In this document: piece by piece, positions 26,865 through 36,618 of the stretch | Layout: each line of letters starts with the position of its first letter | Numbering within the stretch: the first letter of the stretch is position 1 | NCBI RefSeq assembly: GCF_023703085.1 | Contig: NZ_JAMQJY010000006.1 | Span: forward strand, 62,001-126,000 | Length of the DNA: 64,000 bases | From: Alkalicoccobacillus plakortidis | GTDB lineage: Bacteria > Bacillota > Bacilli > Bacillales > Bacillaceae_D | Direction: 5' to 3' | The notes under the pieces: model-generated | Databases searched by the model: none | Seen by the model: only the letters and a program-made list of their open reading frames with translations | Told to the model about the DNA's origin: nothing | Translations under genes and position numbers: made by a program

Positions 26865-26885
26865 CTTTAAGAATGATTACGATTT
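26865..26885 (-). promoter_or_regulatory. Candidate Zur operator upstream of znuC
   Basis: The right half ATTACGATTT (26876-26885) is a perfect half of the Bacillus Zur box, with N=G before it; the left half retains only the inner AAT. Position 34 bases before znuC fits a repressor site. Confidence 0.55.
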
Positions 26886-26944
26886 ACTTGACCTTCCCTA
26901 TTATAAAGCTTTTTGTTATTCTGTCCACCCGCGAGCCTTAATTA

Positions 26945-26997
26945 ATCAAAAAAAAAGACTCTTTCACTTTTTTACTTGTGAATGAGTCTTTTTTTCA
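26945..26997. terminator. Terminator of the SLT-domain gene
   Basis: AAAAAGACTC..TTCAC / GTGAA..GAGTCTTTTTTT stem, A-rich left and U-rich right, ending at the stop codon of the gene at 26998. Confidence 0.85.
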
Positions 26998-27690
26998 TTA
27001 CTTATTAAATGCAATCGCATCATGCTGCATTACACCTTGCTGAATGGTTACCGCATATTCACTTTTAGCATGACCATTATTCTCTATATATTTTTCAAGA
27101 CCAGTCATACCACGATTATAAGCTGTTAAGGCATAATCCCAGTCTTCATATTCATTATAAAGATAATCTAGATACTCTACAGATAACTGGATTGAATACA
27201 GAGGCTCAAATAAATATTCTTTCTTGTATTCAAGATTTGCTCTGTCCGCAATCCAGGGCGCTGTGTTGGTCATAAACTGACCCATTCCGTATGCAACACC
27301 AAACCTTGTCTGCGGCCCCTCAACAGTGGGATCAAAGCTACCGCCCGTTTCAACTTTTAGCAACTCATACACGATATAAGGATCCATACCTTTTTCTTGG
27401 GTTAGTTCACCCAGGAATAGACCCCACTCCCTTTTAAATCGGCCATCACTTTCTTTGAATAATTGTTCAGCCAACTCACTAGATTGTAACCACTGCGTGT
27501 AGCTAGGTACAGTCGATTCAGATAGTTCTGTGCTTGTTTTAAGCTCCAGTTCATCTTTCTCAAGAGTAAGTCGTGTTAGTTCTTTTTCTGTATCTTTCAC
27601 TGTCTGATTTAATTTGTAAGAATCAAACGCAAAATAACTAGACAGCATAATAAGTGCTATTAAACTTGCAAAGACAAATCGTTGTAACAT
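26998..27690 (-). CDS. Membrane-anchored lytic transglycosylase-like protein (SLT domain)
   Basis: 230 residues: N-terminal anchor (about 5-24), coiled coil (about 28-55), then an SLT lysozyme-like domain. The catalytic Glu is in LLKVETGGSFDP, followed by AYGMGQFMTNTAPWIA and the ALTAYNRG motif near the end. It cleaves glycan strands to anhydro-muropeptides (family function). Monocistronic between znuCB and the kinase. Confidence 0.85.
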   Translation of the reverse strand: MLQRFVFASLIALIMLSSYFAFDSYKLNQTVKDTEKELTRLTLEKDELELKTSTELSESTVPSYTQWLQSSELAEQLFKESDGRFKREWGLFLGELTQEKGMDPYIVYELLKVETGGSFDPTVEGPQTRFGVAYGMGQFMTNTAPWIADRANLEYKKEYLFEPLYSIQLSVEYLDYLYNEYEDWDYALTAYNRGMTGLEKYIENNGHAKSEYAVTIQQGVMQHDAIAFNK

Positions 27691-27854
27691 GTTTTATTTT
27701 CACTCCTTCAAAATAACTCGGTCACCACATAGTGGATACCCTCCATCATTTTTTATAAACGCTTTTGCGCTAACGAGTGTACCATTAAGTATTTAAAACA
27801 ACTACCAGATAATCAAAAAACTTATTTCCTGTGCAGTCATATTCAACCAATAGG

Positions 27855-28988
27855 TTATTCAATAAGCGGAATGAATATCTTCACTTGAGTACCAACATTG
27901 TACTCACTTGAGATTAAAAACTTCCCTCCATGATCCTCTATAATCTTCTTACATAAAGGAATACCTATACCATTTCCCTTTTCTTTTGTTGTAAAAAAAG
28001 GTTTACCTAACTGATTCAATACCTCATCTGACATCCCTTTTCCATTATCCTTAATTGTAATTAAAAAGGTCTCATCTTCAATTTCGGTTTTGACAAGAAA
28101 GAGTCGGTTTGTATTCGACGTTCCATAAGCTTCAATAGAATTTCGCAATAAATTGAGGATGACCTGCTTAATCATTGATTCGTTCACATGTACGCTTACA
28201 TTATGTTTTGTTGCTGTAAGATCAAGTTGAAGATTAACGTCGTGAAGCAAACATTCTGATTTAAGGATTTGCACTAGTGATTCAATGATGACATTTGGCG
28301 ATTGCCAGCTTCGGGTCATTTTTTTTCTTGAAATAGATAAAAAATCCTCAATGATTAAGTTCATTCTGTTTAGTTCGGATAGGATTGTATCGTAATATTT
28401 ATGAAAATCATCAGTCAGCTTTGCTAATTGAAGAAAACCTTTTATGACAGACAATGGGTTCCGTAATTCATGGGCTACTCCTGCCGCAATATGTGATACG
28501 GCTTCCATCTGATGATGAAAGGTTAATAAATGCTCGAATTTTTTTTGGTATGAAAGGTCTTCAAACATAATATATTGGCAATTGAAATACGAAAATGGAA
28601 AGACACACACACGTACTAACGTATCATCATCTTCATATAACCTCTCTTCAACCTTTAAGGTTAAAGTTGATAACATCATTAATTCTTTAGCTAGCTTAAA
28701 CATCTCGTTCTGTTCACACATATCTAAAAAGGAGGCGTTTTCAAGTTCTTTTTCATCAATTTGACACGTTTTCAAAAAAGCTTGGTTCCATCCCGAAATT
28801 TTGTAATGACAATCCATCTTAAGGAAAGGAAATCCTAGATCTTCGATATAAGGTCTTTGTGGTTGATAGGATGAATACTGTGTTGATGGCAAGGTGAATG
28901 ACGAATGAAGCGCTGAACTAGAATTGGTCATCATACTTCGGCTCCCTTTTTTAGAGGCTGCTTCGCTGTCTAGATGCTTGTCCCACAT
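27855..28988 (-). CDS. Soluble PAS-type sensor histidine kinase, sporulation-kinase-like
   Basis: 377 residues, no membrane segment. A PAS-like domain (about 45-145) is followed by HisKA with phospho-acceptor H173 in AHELRNPLS and an HATPase_c domain with the N box (QVILNLLRNS), DNGKGM, FFTTK and GNGIGIPL. The layout and the absence of an adjacent response regulator resemble the orphan kinases KinA-KinE that feed Spo0F. ATG after AGGAGGGG. The signal sensed is unknown. Confidence 0.85.
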   Translation of the reverse strand: MWDKHLDSEAASKKGSRSMMTNSSSALHSSFTLPSTQYSSYQPQRPYIEDLGFPFLKMDCHYKISGWNQAFLKTCQIDEKELENASFLDMCEQNEMFKLAKELMMLSTLTLKVEERLYEDDDTLVRVCVFPFSYFNCQYIMFEDLSYQKKFEHLLTFHHQMEAVSHIAAGVAHELRNPLSVIKGFLQLAKLTDDFHKYYDTILSELNRMNLIIEDFLSISRKKMTRSWQSPNVIIESLVQILKSECLLHDVNLQLDLTATKHNVSVHVNESMIKQVILNLLRNSIEAYGTSNTNRLFLVKTEIEDETFLITIKDNGKGMSDEVLNQLGKPFFTTKEKGNGIGIPLCKKIIEDHGGKFLISSEYNVGTQVKIFIPLIE

Positions 28989-29169
28989 GGTAGCCCCTCC
29001 TTTTTATTTATCCGTATTCTAACAAAGAATCCGGTCAAATTGACTATTACACACGACTTACTTTTATTAAATGTATTCGTTCTTTGCTACCTATTTCCTT
29101 TTTTTCGCACAAAATCTTCAGCATTTCATAGTAATAAAAGTATAGGCAAAAGTCTGAGGAGGGTTAAAA

Positions 29170-29436
29170 ATGAATGTATTTATCCAACAATTAATTAATC
29201 AAAAAATTAATTCAATTACGGCGCCTGAACTAATTAAACAAGCCGAAAAAAATCAAATTCAGATTAGCAGTAGTCAAGCCCAGCAAGTCGTCTCTATTCT
29301 TAAAACGGAGAAGATCGATGTGGGGAATGCAGAACAAGTAGAAAGACTCCTTCAAAAATTACAAACAGAAACAGATAGCCATGTTGCCAGCACTATTCAA
29401 TATTTGCTCCAACAATACAGCCATCTGCTACCTTAA
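29170..29436 (+). CDS. yqfT: DUF2624 protein YqfT
   Basis: 88 residues, all helical, with Gln-rich composition; matches the DUF2624 family in length and in the N-terminal INQKINSITAPELIKQA. Position next to nfo is that of B. subtilis yqfT. ATG after GAGGAGGG. Function unknown. It converges on nfo with only five bases between stops. Confidence 0.8.
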   Translation: MNVFIQQLINQKINSITAPELIKQAEKNQIQISSSQAQQVVSILKTEKIDVGNAEQVERLLQKLQTETDSHVASTIQYLLQQYSHLLP

Positions 29437-29441
29437 AAAGC

Positions 29442-30335
29442 TTATTGCATGATTTTATCTAACAGTTCTTCATCAAATTGCCCTTCTTTTAGCATGGAAA
29501 TTTCGTGCTTATAAGGAGGTTTTTTATTTTTCTTATCTTCACCAACATACGGTGTTTCTAAGATTTTTGGAATTTCTTTCAGTTGATCATGCTTCACAAT
29601 ATAATGAAGGGCATCAAAACCAATATGACCAAATCCGATATTAGCGTGCCTATCTTTTTTAGCACCGGTGATATTTTTACTGTCATTAATATGAAGCACC
29701 TTTAAGCGGTCAAGACCAATGACTTTATCGAAGTGGTTAAGCACACCATCAAAATCATTGATGATATCGTACCCTGCATCGTGCGTATGGCACGTATCAA
29801 AACAGATAGATAAACGCTCATTATGAGTTACACCATCAATAATAGCTGCAAGTTCTTCAAAGCTTCGACCACACTCTGTTCCTTTTCCAGCCATTGTCTC
29901 TAAAGCAATTTGTACATCGTTTTTGGTTTCAAGCACTTCATTTAATCCTGAAATAATTTGCTGTATACCTTTTTCTGCTCCTGCACCAATATGAGCACCT
30001 GGATGCAACACAATTTGCTTTGAACCCAACGCTTCAGTTCTCGCGATCTCTGATTGCAAAAAGTCGACACCAAGCCGAAAAGTTGCTGGCTTCTCAGTAT
30101 TTCCAATATTAATGATGTAGGGAGCATGTACAACTATATCTTGCATTCCATTTGCCTTCATATGTTCAAGACCCGCTTCGATATTCAACTCTTCAATCGC
30201 TTTACGCCGAGTATTTTGCGGAGCTCCTGTATAAATCATAAACGTATTGGCAACGTAACCAGCTGCTTCCTCACTTGCACCAAGCAGCATTTTTTTCCCA
30301 TTCATAGAAACATGCGAACCAATTTTCAACGTCAT
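29442..30335 (-). CDS. nfo: Endonuclease IV (AP endonuclease)
   Basis: 297-residue TIM-barrel enzyme that cuts 5' of abasic sites in base excision repair. The tri-zinc ligands are visible in [47 protein letters not shown] and [13 protein letters not shown]. In spores it protects DNA during dormancy in B. subtilis. Directly downstream of cshB (23 bases) and probably co-transcribed. Confidence 0.95.
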   Translation of the reverse strand: MTLKIGSHVSMNGKKMLLGASEEAAGYVANTFMIYTGAPQNTRRKAIEELNIEAGLEHMKANGMQDIVVHAPYIINIGNTEKPATFRLGVDFLQSEIARTEALGSKQIVLHPGAHIGAGAEKGIQQIISGLNEVLETKNDVQIALETMAGKGTECGRSFEELAAIIDGVTHNERLSICFDTCHTHDAGYDIINDFDGVLNHFDKVIGLDRLKVLHINDSKNITGAKKDRHANIGFGHIGFDALHYIVKHDQLKEIPKILETPYVGEDKKNKKPPYKHEISMLKEGQFDEELLDKIMQ

Positions 30336-30358
30336 CTTATCACCTCATTGTTCATTTA

Positions 30359-31678
30359 TTACCCTTTTGATCGGCCCTTAATTCTACGCTGTCTTTGTTC
30401 TTCTTTCGCTTGACGATATCTGGCTTTTTTCTTATAAGCAGGTTTTACTTTTTTGGGTTTTGCCACTGCTTTTTTATTTCCTGATGTTTCTGTTTTACGC
30501 ACTGGTGACCGTCCTAATCCGACTGGGGCTTTGTCCAACGTTACCCACTCATTTTTTTTAAGATCTACATATTTAAACGAAATTCCCTTTTTAACCAAAC
30601 GTTCAATCGCTTGTTGGTCCGTTTGTGCGTAGAATGTAATCGCTTCTCCACTCATACCCGCCCGCGCTGTTCGACCTGTACGATGAACATAAAAATCAAG
30701 ATCTTTTGGAAGATCAAAATTGATAACATGTGTGATCCCTTTAATATCAATACCTCTTGCCGCCAAATCTGTCGCTACAAGATATTGAATTTTCATCTCT
30801 CGAACTTTTTTCATAATCTGCTTACGTTCACGCGGCTGTAACCCACCATGAATTCGTTCTGCATTTAAGCCTGCATCAAGTAATGATTGAGTAACCTCTT
30901 CAGCCTGATCTTTTGTGTTTGTAAAAATAACAGCTAAAAACGGGTTAATGGCTTGTGCCGTTTCCACAACCATTTTTAGTCGATCACGGTGACGAAGTGG
31001 TAATAATTTGTGTTCAATTAATTCTGCTGTCGCCTTCTCTGGCTCAACCTTCACGTGTCTAGGATCGTTCATATATTTTTTGAGGAATGGCTGAAGCTTC
31101 TCAGGAATAGTCGCTGAAAATACTAGCATTTGTAGTTCCTGTGCCATATGTGAAGCCGTGCGATCAACATCATCGATAAAGCCCATATCAAGCATTTGAT
31201 CTGCTTCATCAACAACTAAAATGTTTGCACTATACGCTTTAAGAGCCTTTTCGTTAATCAAATCAGCAATACGGCCAGCTGTTCCAACAACAATATGCGG
31301 TTGATTTTTCAGCTTTTCAATGGAGCGGGTTTTATCCGTTCCACCAACAAGTAGTTGGCTAACAATCGATTTACCTTCTTCTGTATGGTCAGTTATTCGT
31401 TTAAGCTCATTAAAAAGCTGCGTTGCTAGCTCTCTAGTTGGCGCCGTTACGATTGCTTGTACTTCCTTGCGTTCTGGTTCTATCACATGCAGAATTGGCA
31501 GAAAAAAGGATAATGTTTTTCCTGTTCCAGTTTGAGATTGTCCAATCACATCTTTGCCATTAATAATGGCTGGAATGAGACGCTCCTGGATTTCTGTTGG
31601 CTTCGAAAAACCTTGTGAATCAAGTGCTTCTAGTAAAAACGGATGGAGTCCAAACCGTTTGAAATTCTCTGAAATCAT
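30359..31678 (-). CDS. cshB: DEAD-box RNA helicase CshB
   Basis: 439 residues with all helicase motifs: Q motif (FSKPTEIQERLIP), I (SQTGTGKT), Ia (TAPTRELATQ), II (VDEADQM), III (SAT), IV (AVIFTNT), V (ATDLAARGID) and VI (HRTGRTARAG). The tail (about 385-439) is Lys/Arg-rich for RNA binding. It helps cold-shock RNA remodelling and ribosome assembly. Upstream of nfo as in B. subtilis (yqfR-yqfS). Confidence 0.93.
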   Translation of the reverse strand: MISENFKRFGLHPFLLEALDSQGFSKPTEIQERLIPAIINGKDVIGQSQTGTGKTLSFFLPILHVIEPERKEVQAIVTAPTRELATQLFNELKRITDHTEEGKSIVSQLLVGGTDKTRSIEKLKNQPHIVVGTAGRIADLINEKALKAYSANILVVDEADQMLDMGFIDDVDRTASHMAQELQMLVFSATIPEKLQPFLKKYMNDPRHVKVEPEKATAELIEHKLLPLRHRDRLKMVVETAQAINPFLAVIFTNTKDQAEEVTQSLLDAGLNAERIHGGLQPRERKQIMKKVREMKIQYLVATDLAARGIDIKGITHVINFDLPKDLDFYVHRTGRTARAGMSGEAITFYAQTDQQAIERLVKKGISFKYVDLKKNEWVTLDKAPVGLGRSPVRKTETSGNKKAVAKPKKVKPAYKKKARYRQAKEEQRQRRIKGRSKG

Positions 31679-31843
31679 TATTATTTCCTACTCTCTAAAC
31701 TTTAGGTATTTACAATAGCTTATTTTACCACAGAATGACACCAAACACGATGTCTCTTCTTATTCGCCTGAATACGGGCTCACATCCCGCATAAATTCAG
31801 CATATATACAAGTAAATGGACATAAATTGAAAGGAGACCTCAT

Positions 31844-32447
31844 ATGCAACGAATATTCGGACCTCCTGCTTGTCCAACACCCATACAACCGCTTGCAAGA
31901 AGCCCCTTTATGTTTGGTCCTGGTCCAGGTCCAGGAATGGCTCCACAAGCGGCCTTCTTTGGACAGGGCTCACAAATGGCCCCTGGTCTGATGCAAGGAG
32001 CTGGAGCCGGGAGTAGAGTGGGATTACTCGCAAGGCTTTTTGGTGGTGGAGGGGCAAGTAGCGCATTACAAGCTTCAGCCTTTCCAACTGCAACAGCTAG
32101 CGGGGGGAGCTTTTTAAGTGGAATTAATTTCACTTCGTTGTTGCAAAATGCTCAAAGAATAATGGGAATCACTCAACAGGTCATGCCGATGGTTCAACAG
32201 TATGGTCCCATCATTCGTAATGCTCCAACGCTTTGGAAAATCATGCGTAGTCAACCCTCAGCTGATCCAGAAGAATCCGTTGTGGAAAATATTCAGCCCA
32301 CATCACAACAAGAGTCAAGTCCAAGCTATTTCATCTGATTCACCTGAACTCGGCTCTTTAGAGAGTCCTAAGCAATTTCAGCTAACAGCTATAACACCTA
32401 TAGCAACACCTGCTAGTGGCCCTCCTGCCCCTAAACTTTATGTTTAA
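31844..32447 (+). CDS. yqfQ: YqfQ/VrrA-like protein (frameshifted)
   Basis: 200 residues after repair: Pro/Gly/Met-rich N-terminus with short repeats (GPGPGPGMAP, GAGAGS), a middle helical part (LLQNAQRIMGITQQVMPMVQQYGPII) and a low-complexity Ser/Pro tail ending in PAPKLYV. An inserted A at 32321-32326 (CCAAGC for CCAGC) truncates it by 36 codons; repair gives SSPAISSDSPELG. YqfQ of B. subtilis is a spore coat protein. ATG after AAAGGAGA; followed by a terminator. Confidence 0.8.
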
Positions 32448-32482
32448 AAAAATCACGAGATAAATTTTCTCGTGTTTTTTAT
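32445..32482 (+). terminator. Terminator of yqfQ
   Basis: CACGAGA/TTCTCGTG stem with a short loop and long U run beginning at the stop codon. Confidence 0.88.
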
Positions 32483-32489
32483 TAAATAG

Positions 32490-32519
32490 TTGACAAGCTT
32501 TATACAGGAATAGTATAAT
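32490..32519 (+). promoter_or_regulatory. Consensus promoter of the CarD gene
   Basis: TTGACA (32490-32495), 18-base spacer and TATAAT (32514-32519), both perfect, 61 bases before the ATG. One of the strongest-looking promoters in the window. Confidence 0.8.
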
Positions 32520-32579
32520 TTCAAATTTTGATCAATTTGTGTTATACTAAATACTGACAACTCGAATGGAGGAATGCTC

Positions 32580-33067
32580 ATGTTTAAAGTCGGTGACCAC
32601 GTTGTTTATCCTTACCATGGGGCTTGGAACAATTAGAGACATTGAAGAAAGACGTTTTAGGTGAAACCCACTCTTATTTTGTTCTACATTTCCCACTAGT
32701 AGATGTGAAATTAATGCTTCCTGAAAGCAAAATTGACAATTCTGGTCTACGTAAAGTGATTGAACAAGACGAATTGGACAATGTAATTGAAGCATTAAAA
32801 AACGGACCAGAGCTTCCCCCTTCTACTAGCCATTTCTCAAAGGAAACGGAAAACCTCCTGAAAAGCGGAAGTATTTTTGATGCAGCTCATCTTATCTCTT
32901 CTCTTTCAAAGAAACAAGCTGGAAGATCAAACGGTCTTCATATACAAGATCGTAATCATCTTCAGAAAGCAAAACAGATGATTGCAAGTGAACTTGTTCT
33001 CGTAAATGATATGTCCGAAGAACAGGCATATGAGTTTATTGATAGCAATTTGCTTGAATTGTCATAA
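32580..33067 (+). CDS. CarD-family RNA polymerase-binding regulator (two frameshifts)
   Basis: About 161 residues: CarD/TRCF RNAP-interaction domain (MFKVGDHVVYPYHGAGTIRDIEE..., quoted in pieces: MFKVGDHVVYPYHG, AGTIRDIEE) and a C-terminal helical DNA-contacting domain. The first break is GCTTGG for GCTGG at 32622-32627 (complement of the recurrent change). The second, near 32640-32650, needs two missing bases or one extra, where the family has EExDVLGE. The protein binds the beta lobe of RNAP and stabilises open complexes at SigA promoters. ATG with GGAGGA upstream and a consensus promoter. Confidence 0.82.
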
Positions 33068-33175
33068 GCACAACGATTGTCAACGACCTCCATCTCCATT
33101 ACAATAATGGTATAAGACTGCTTCCCCCACCTTTTTCTTATGGATGGGAAGCTTTTCTATAGGAGGACAACTTAC

Positions 33176-34117
33176 ATGAATGTAAAAAAGATCTCACCAC
33201 GTGGTTATTGCTATGGCGTAGTAGACGCAATGGTTTTAGCTAGACAGGCTGCCCAAAACCTAGACCTACCGCGTCCCATTTATATACTTGGACAAATTGT
33301 TCATAATCAACATGTGACGGATGCGTTTGAAACTGATGGCATTATTTCGCTTGACGGTCCTAATCGTCTTGAGATTCTAAAAGAGATTGAAAAAGGGACG
33401 GTTATTTTTACTGCACACGGTGTTTCACCAGAGGTTCGTGTACTTGCCAAAGAAAAGGGCTTAACTGTTGTAGATGCAACTTGCCCTGATGTCACAAGAA
33501 CACACGATCTAATTAGAGATAAGCAAAGTGAAGGCTATGAATTTATCTATGCAGGTAAAAAAGGACATCCTGAGCCTGAAGGTGCAATTGGTGTAGCTCC
33601 AGATGCAGTGCATCTAGTTGAATCTGTTGAAGATGTTGTGAGTCTTGGTTTGACTACAGATAAGATTATTATTACTAACCAAACAACTATGAGTCAGTGG
33701 GACGTATCAGATATTATGAAAAAAGCGATGGAGCTCTATCCTCATGCAGAAGTTCATAATGAAATTTGTCTAGCTACTCAGGTTCGTCAGGAAGCTGTAG
33801 CTGAGCAAGCTAAAGAATGCGACCTCGTTGTTGTTGTTGGTGATCCAAAAAGTAATAACTCGAATCGTCTAGCACAAGTATCTGAACAAATTGCAGGCAC
33901 AACCGCTTACCGAATTGGTGATATTTCCGAGCTTGATCTTGAATGGTTAAAAGGTGTTGAGGTTGTAGGCGTAACATCCGGTGCTTCTACCCCTACATTA
34001 ATCACTAAAGAGGTTATCACGTACTTGAATCAGTTTGACCAAAACGATCCATCCACATGGCCAATTAAGCGAACAATTAACCTCGAAAAATTACTACCAA
34101 AAGTAAAAGCAAAATAA
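33176..34117 (+). CDS. ispH: 4-hydroxy-3-methylbut-2-enyl diphosphate reductase
   Basis: 313-residue [4Fe-4S] enzyme, last step of the MEP pathway, making IPP and DMAPP from the IspG product. Cluster Cys lie in [15 protein letters not shown] and HNEICLATQ; active-site His in IVHNQHV and FTAHGV. The ATG at 33176 follows AGGAGGAC; the frame upstream is not conserved. Closed by a terminator. Confidence 0.95.
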   Translation: MNVKKISPRGYCYGVVDAMVLARQAAQNLDLPRPIYILGQIVHNQHVTDAFETDGIISLDGPNRLEILKEIEKGTVIFTAHGVSPEVRVLAKEKGLTVVDATCPDVTRTHDLIRDKQSEGYEFIYAGKKGHPEPEGAIGVAPDAVHLVESVEDVVSLGLTTDKIIITNQTTMSQWDVSDIMKKAMELYPHAEVHNEICLATQVRQEAVAEQAKECDLVVVVGDPKSNNSNRLAQVSEQIAGTTAYRIGDISELDLEWLKGVEVVGVTSGASTPTLITKEVITYLNQFDQNDPSTWPIKRTINLEKLLPKVKAK

Positions 34118-34156
34118 AAAAACGATCTCTCCAGTTTGGGGAGATCGTTTTTTTGA
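34113..34156. terminator. Bidirectional terminator between ispH and yqfO
   Basis: AAACGATCTC..C/G..GAGATCGTTT stem with A and T runs on both sides, between convergent genes. Confidence 0.9.
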
Positions 34157-34159
34157 TGA

Positions 34160-35275
34160 TTAAACATATTGATATGGGTCTGTATCAATCTCTGAAGCTG
34201 TTATCTTGATGTCATGACCTGCATCCTGCACTAACTTACTCAACTTCTGAGCAACACCTTTTTTCATGATTTTCTCAATATTGTGGCCAGGATCTAACAA
34301 TGCAAAACCGTCCTCGATTGCATCAACAGCCGTATGGTAATAAATATCTCCAGTTATAAAGACATCAGCTCCTCGATCGATGGCTGTTTGCACATACTTG
34401 TTCCCATCCCCACCTAATAATGCAATTCGCTTAACCGTTTTCTTTGAATCCCCTATTAATCGTAGCGTATCAACTTGAAAGGCTTGTTTAACTTTCTCTG
34501 CTAGTTCTAGTAGACTTAAGGGATGCTCTAGCTCTCCTATTCGACCGAGCCCTAAAGCTTGTCCTTGTTGTTCTAGCGCATATAGATCATACGCAATCTC
34601 CTCGTACGGGTGAGATTGTTGCATTGCCTCTAAAACGGCAGGTAGAATCGCTTGCGGAACAATGGTTTCAATTCGTATCTCTTCAACAAATTCCTGCTTA
34701 CCTGATTCACCTATAAAGGGGATTGCTTCACTTCCTGGCTTAAAAGTTCCGATCCCAACGGATGAATAGGAGCAATGACTATAGGCTCCAATATGGCCAG
34801 CTCCTGCTTCACCTATCGCCTCACGAAGTCCATCTGCATGTGTACGCGGAACAAACACAACTAGTTTTTTTAAAGCAATGTACGATGTCGGTGATAACAC
34901 CTCTACTTCTGTAAGTGAAAGGGCATCAGAAAGCATGTCATTCACTCCACCGACTGCGATATCTAAATTTGTATGTGCGGCATAGATTGCAATTTCATGC
35001 TTTAACGCCTTTTGAATCATTCTGCCTTGTGGTGAATCTGTATCAATTTTCTTTAATGGACGGAATAATAAGGGGTGGTGTGCAAGGATAAGATCCACCT
35101 TATTTGCTATGGCCTCATCGATGACTTCTTCCGTTACATCGAGAGCTGTCATAACATGCTGCACATTTTTTTCTAATGTTCCTACCATAAGCCCTATGCG
35201 GTCACCTTCAACAGCAAGAGATTGCGGCGACCACGTTTCAAACATTCGGACGATCTCAGTTCCAGTTGTTTCCAT
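34160..35275 (-). CDS. yqfO: Nif3-like dinuclear metal protein YqfO
   Basis: 371 residues: two Nif3 halves flanking a PII-like insertion (about 125-230). Metal-binding His/Asp lie in LILAHHPLLF, AAHTNLDIA and the C-terminal LLDPGHNIE. Annotated in databases as GTP cyclohydrolase 1 type 2 homologue, but the physiological reaction is unsettled. I chose the ATG at 35273-35275 after AGGAGG rather than the longer frame. It overlaps the end of trmK by 20 bases. Confidence 0.9.
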   Translation of the reverse strand: METTGTEIVRMFETWSPQSLAVEGDRIGLMVGTLEKNVQHVMTALDVTEEVIDEAIANKVDLILAHHPLLFRPLKKIDTDSPQGRMIQKALKHEIAIYAAHTNLDIAVGGVNDMLSDALSLTEVEVLSPTSYIALKKLVVFVPRTHADGLREAIGEAGAGHIGAYSHCSYSSVGIGTFKPGSEAIPFIGESGKQEFVEEIRIETIVPQAILPAVLEAMQQSHPYEEIAYDLYALEQQGQALGLGRIGELEHPLSLLELAEKVKQAFQVDTLRLIGDSKKTVKRIALLGGDGNKYVQTAIDRGADVFITGDIYYHTAVDAIEDGFALLDPGHNIEKIMKKGVAQKLSKLVQDAGHDIKITASEIDTDPYQYV

Positions 35276-35981
35276 CTCCAATAACCTCCTGTACCAATTG
35301 AATCTTCTTCTCAATTTGTTGTTTTCGTCTTTCCATCGATTCTTGTTCTTTACCCTGTTTTAACGCTGACAACACTCGTTGCCAGTTCTGCATTTCTCCA
35401 TGCCATTTTTCCAAAAACGCTTCATTAGACTTTTGCATCAAGTGTGGTCCAAATAACAGTTTCTTTTCACGTTCTTGATCATACCGTTCTGAATCATGCC
35501 CTGGCTCAGCCACCAATATCTCGTAAAATTTCTCATTTTCTATAAGGATGTCTTCTTTAATCAGGCTCCAGTTATTCTCTAGAAGCCACATGCGAATAGC
35601 CCTAGCTGCGTTATTTGGTTGAAGGACTAAGCGAGAAACACCCTTAAGCTTACTTTTTCCATCCTCTAGAATGGACGTAATAAGCGCTCCACCCATTCCG
35701 GCAATCGTTATACCTTCTACTTCACCAGGTGCGATTACAGCCAATCCAGAGCCCTTTCGTACATCAATACGATTCCCTAGCTCTAATTCCTCCACTTGTG
35801 TTTTTGCTGCTTGCAGTGGTCCGTCACTCACCTCACCTGCAATCGCGCGCATAGATGGATGGTTAAGGCATAAGTAACTTGGAAGGTACGCATGGTCTGA
35901 CCCAATGTCTGCTACCGTGGTTACGTGGTCAATATAGCTTGCTACTGCTGTTAATCGATCAGAAAGTTTGTGCTCATTCAT
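35256..35981 (-). CDS. trmK: tRNA (adenine-N1)-methyltransferase TrmK
   Basis: 241 residues. SAM-binding VADIGSDHAYLP (about 23-34), catalytic-region IAGMGGALI, then a C-terminal helical domain that contacts tRNA. Methylates A22 in the D-loop of Bacillus tRNAs. Translationally coupled to yqfO, as in B. subtilis (yqfN-yqfO). Confidence 0.93.
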   Translation of the reverse strand: MNEHKLSDRLTAVASYIDHVTTVADIGSDHAYLPSYLCLNHPSMRAIAGEVSDGPLQAAKTQVEELELGNRIDVRKGSGLAVIAPGEVEGITIAGMGGALITSILEDGKSKLKGVSRLVLQPNNAARAIRMWLLENNWSLIKEDILIENEKFYEILVAEPGHDSERYDQEREKKLLFGPHLMQKSNEAFLEKWHGEMQNWQRVLSALKQGKEQESMERRKQQIEKKIQLVQEVIGDGNNWN

Positions 35982-36049
35982 CTATTATCACCTTTATACG
36001 TTGTAATTTCCGTGTTTCATCATACCATATTTCATAAACGACCACATTC

Positions 36050-36097
36050 ACAAAAAAACTTCCTTTACCAGCAATCACGCTGATAAAAGAAGCTCAC
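36050..36097 (-). terminator. Terminator of cccA
   Basis: CTTC(C)TTTACCAGC / GCTGATAAA(A)GAAG imperfect stem followed on the minus strand by seven U. Confidence 0.8.
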
Positions 36098-36108
36098 TTC
36101 AAAAGTAA

Positions 36109-36486
36109 CTATTCAGAAATGGATAATAGATATTCAGAAATGGCATCTGCTTCTTCTGCGCTATATTGAGTCTGCGCAGGCATAGAACCATATCCGTTTT
36201 GAATGATATCTGAAATTTCTTCTACTGATAAATCTAGACCGTTAATAGCAGGTCCTACAGATCCACCAGCTAAATCACCGCCATGGCAATTAATACAGGA
36301 TTGTTGTGAAAGCTCTTCACCAGCAACAATAGGATCATCAATCTCAACTGGTTCTTCTTCCCCTGCTCCGTTTTCTTCTGCTTCTTGCGCATTTCTTTCA
36401 TTTACTCCATAAGCTGACATAACAGCCATAAGTACGATACCGATTAAAGCAATAAGTGCAAATGGTATAAGCGGACTACCTTTCAT
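36109..36486 (-). CDS. cccA: Membrane-anchored cytochrome c550
   Basis: 125 residues: N-terminal membrane helix (about 6-25), an acidic linker (33-55) of the kind seen in alkaliphile cytochromes, then a class I cytochrome c domain with heme site CINCH and distal Met in YGSMPAQ. An electron carrier on the outer face of the membrane. Upstream of trmK as in B. subtilis. ATG with GGGAGG upstream. Confidence 0.93.
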   Translation of the reverse strand: MKGSPLIPFALIALIGIVLMAVMSAYGVNERNAQEAEENGAGEEEPVEIDDPIVAGEELSQQSCINCHGGDLAGGSVGPAINGLDLSVEEISDIIQNGYGSMPAQTQYSAEEADAISEYLLSISE

Positions 36487-36618
36487 TATACATACCCTCC
36501 CAAAAGATGACGTTTACAATTTTTCATTTCAATCTATGTACTTCCATTAAGCATGCGTCTTCTATAGTTTACTTGAAAAGCGTATATCTGAAAAGGACAA
36601 GTTTTAAAAACTAGAAAG

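Noticed and set aside
31840..32133. 97-codon ORF opposite yqfQ
   Set aside because: Antisense shadow of the Pro/Gly-rich yqfQ; it has no start signal.
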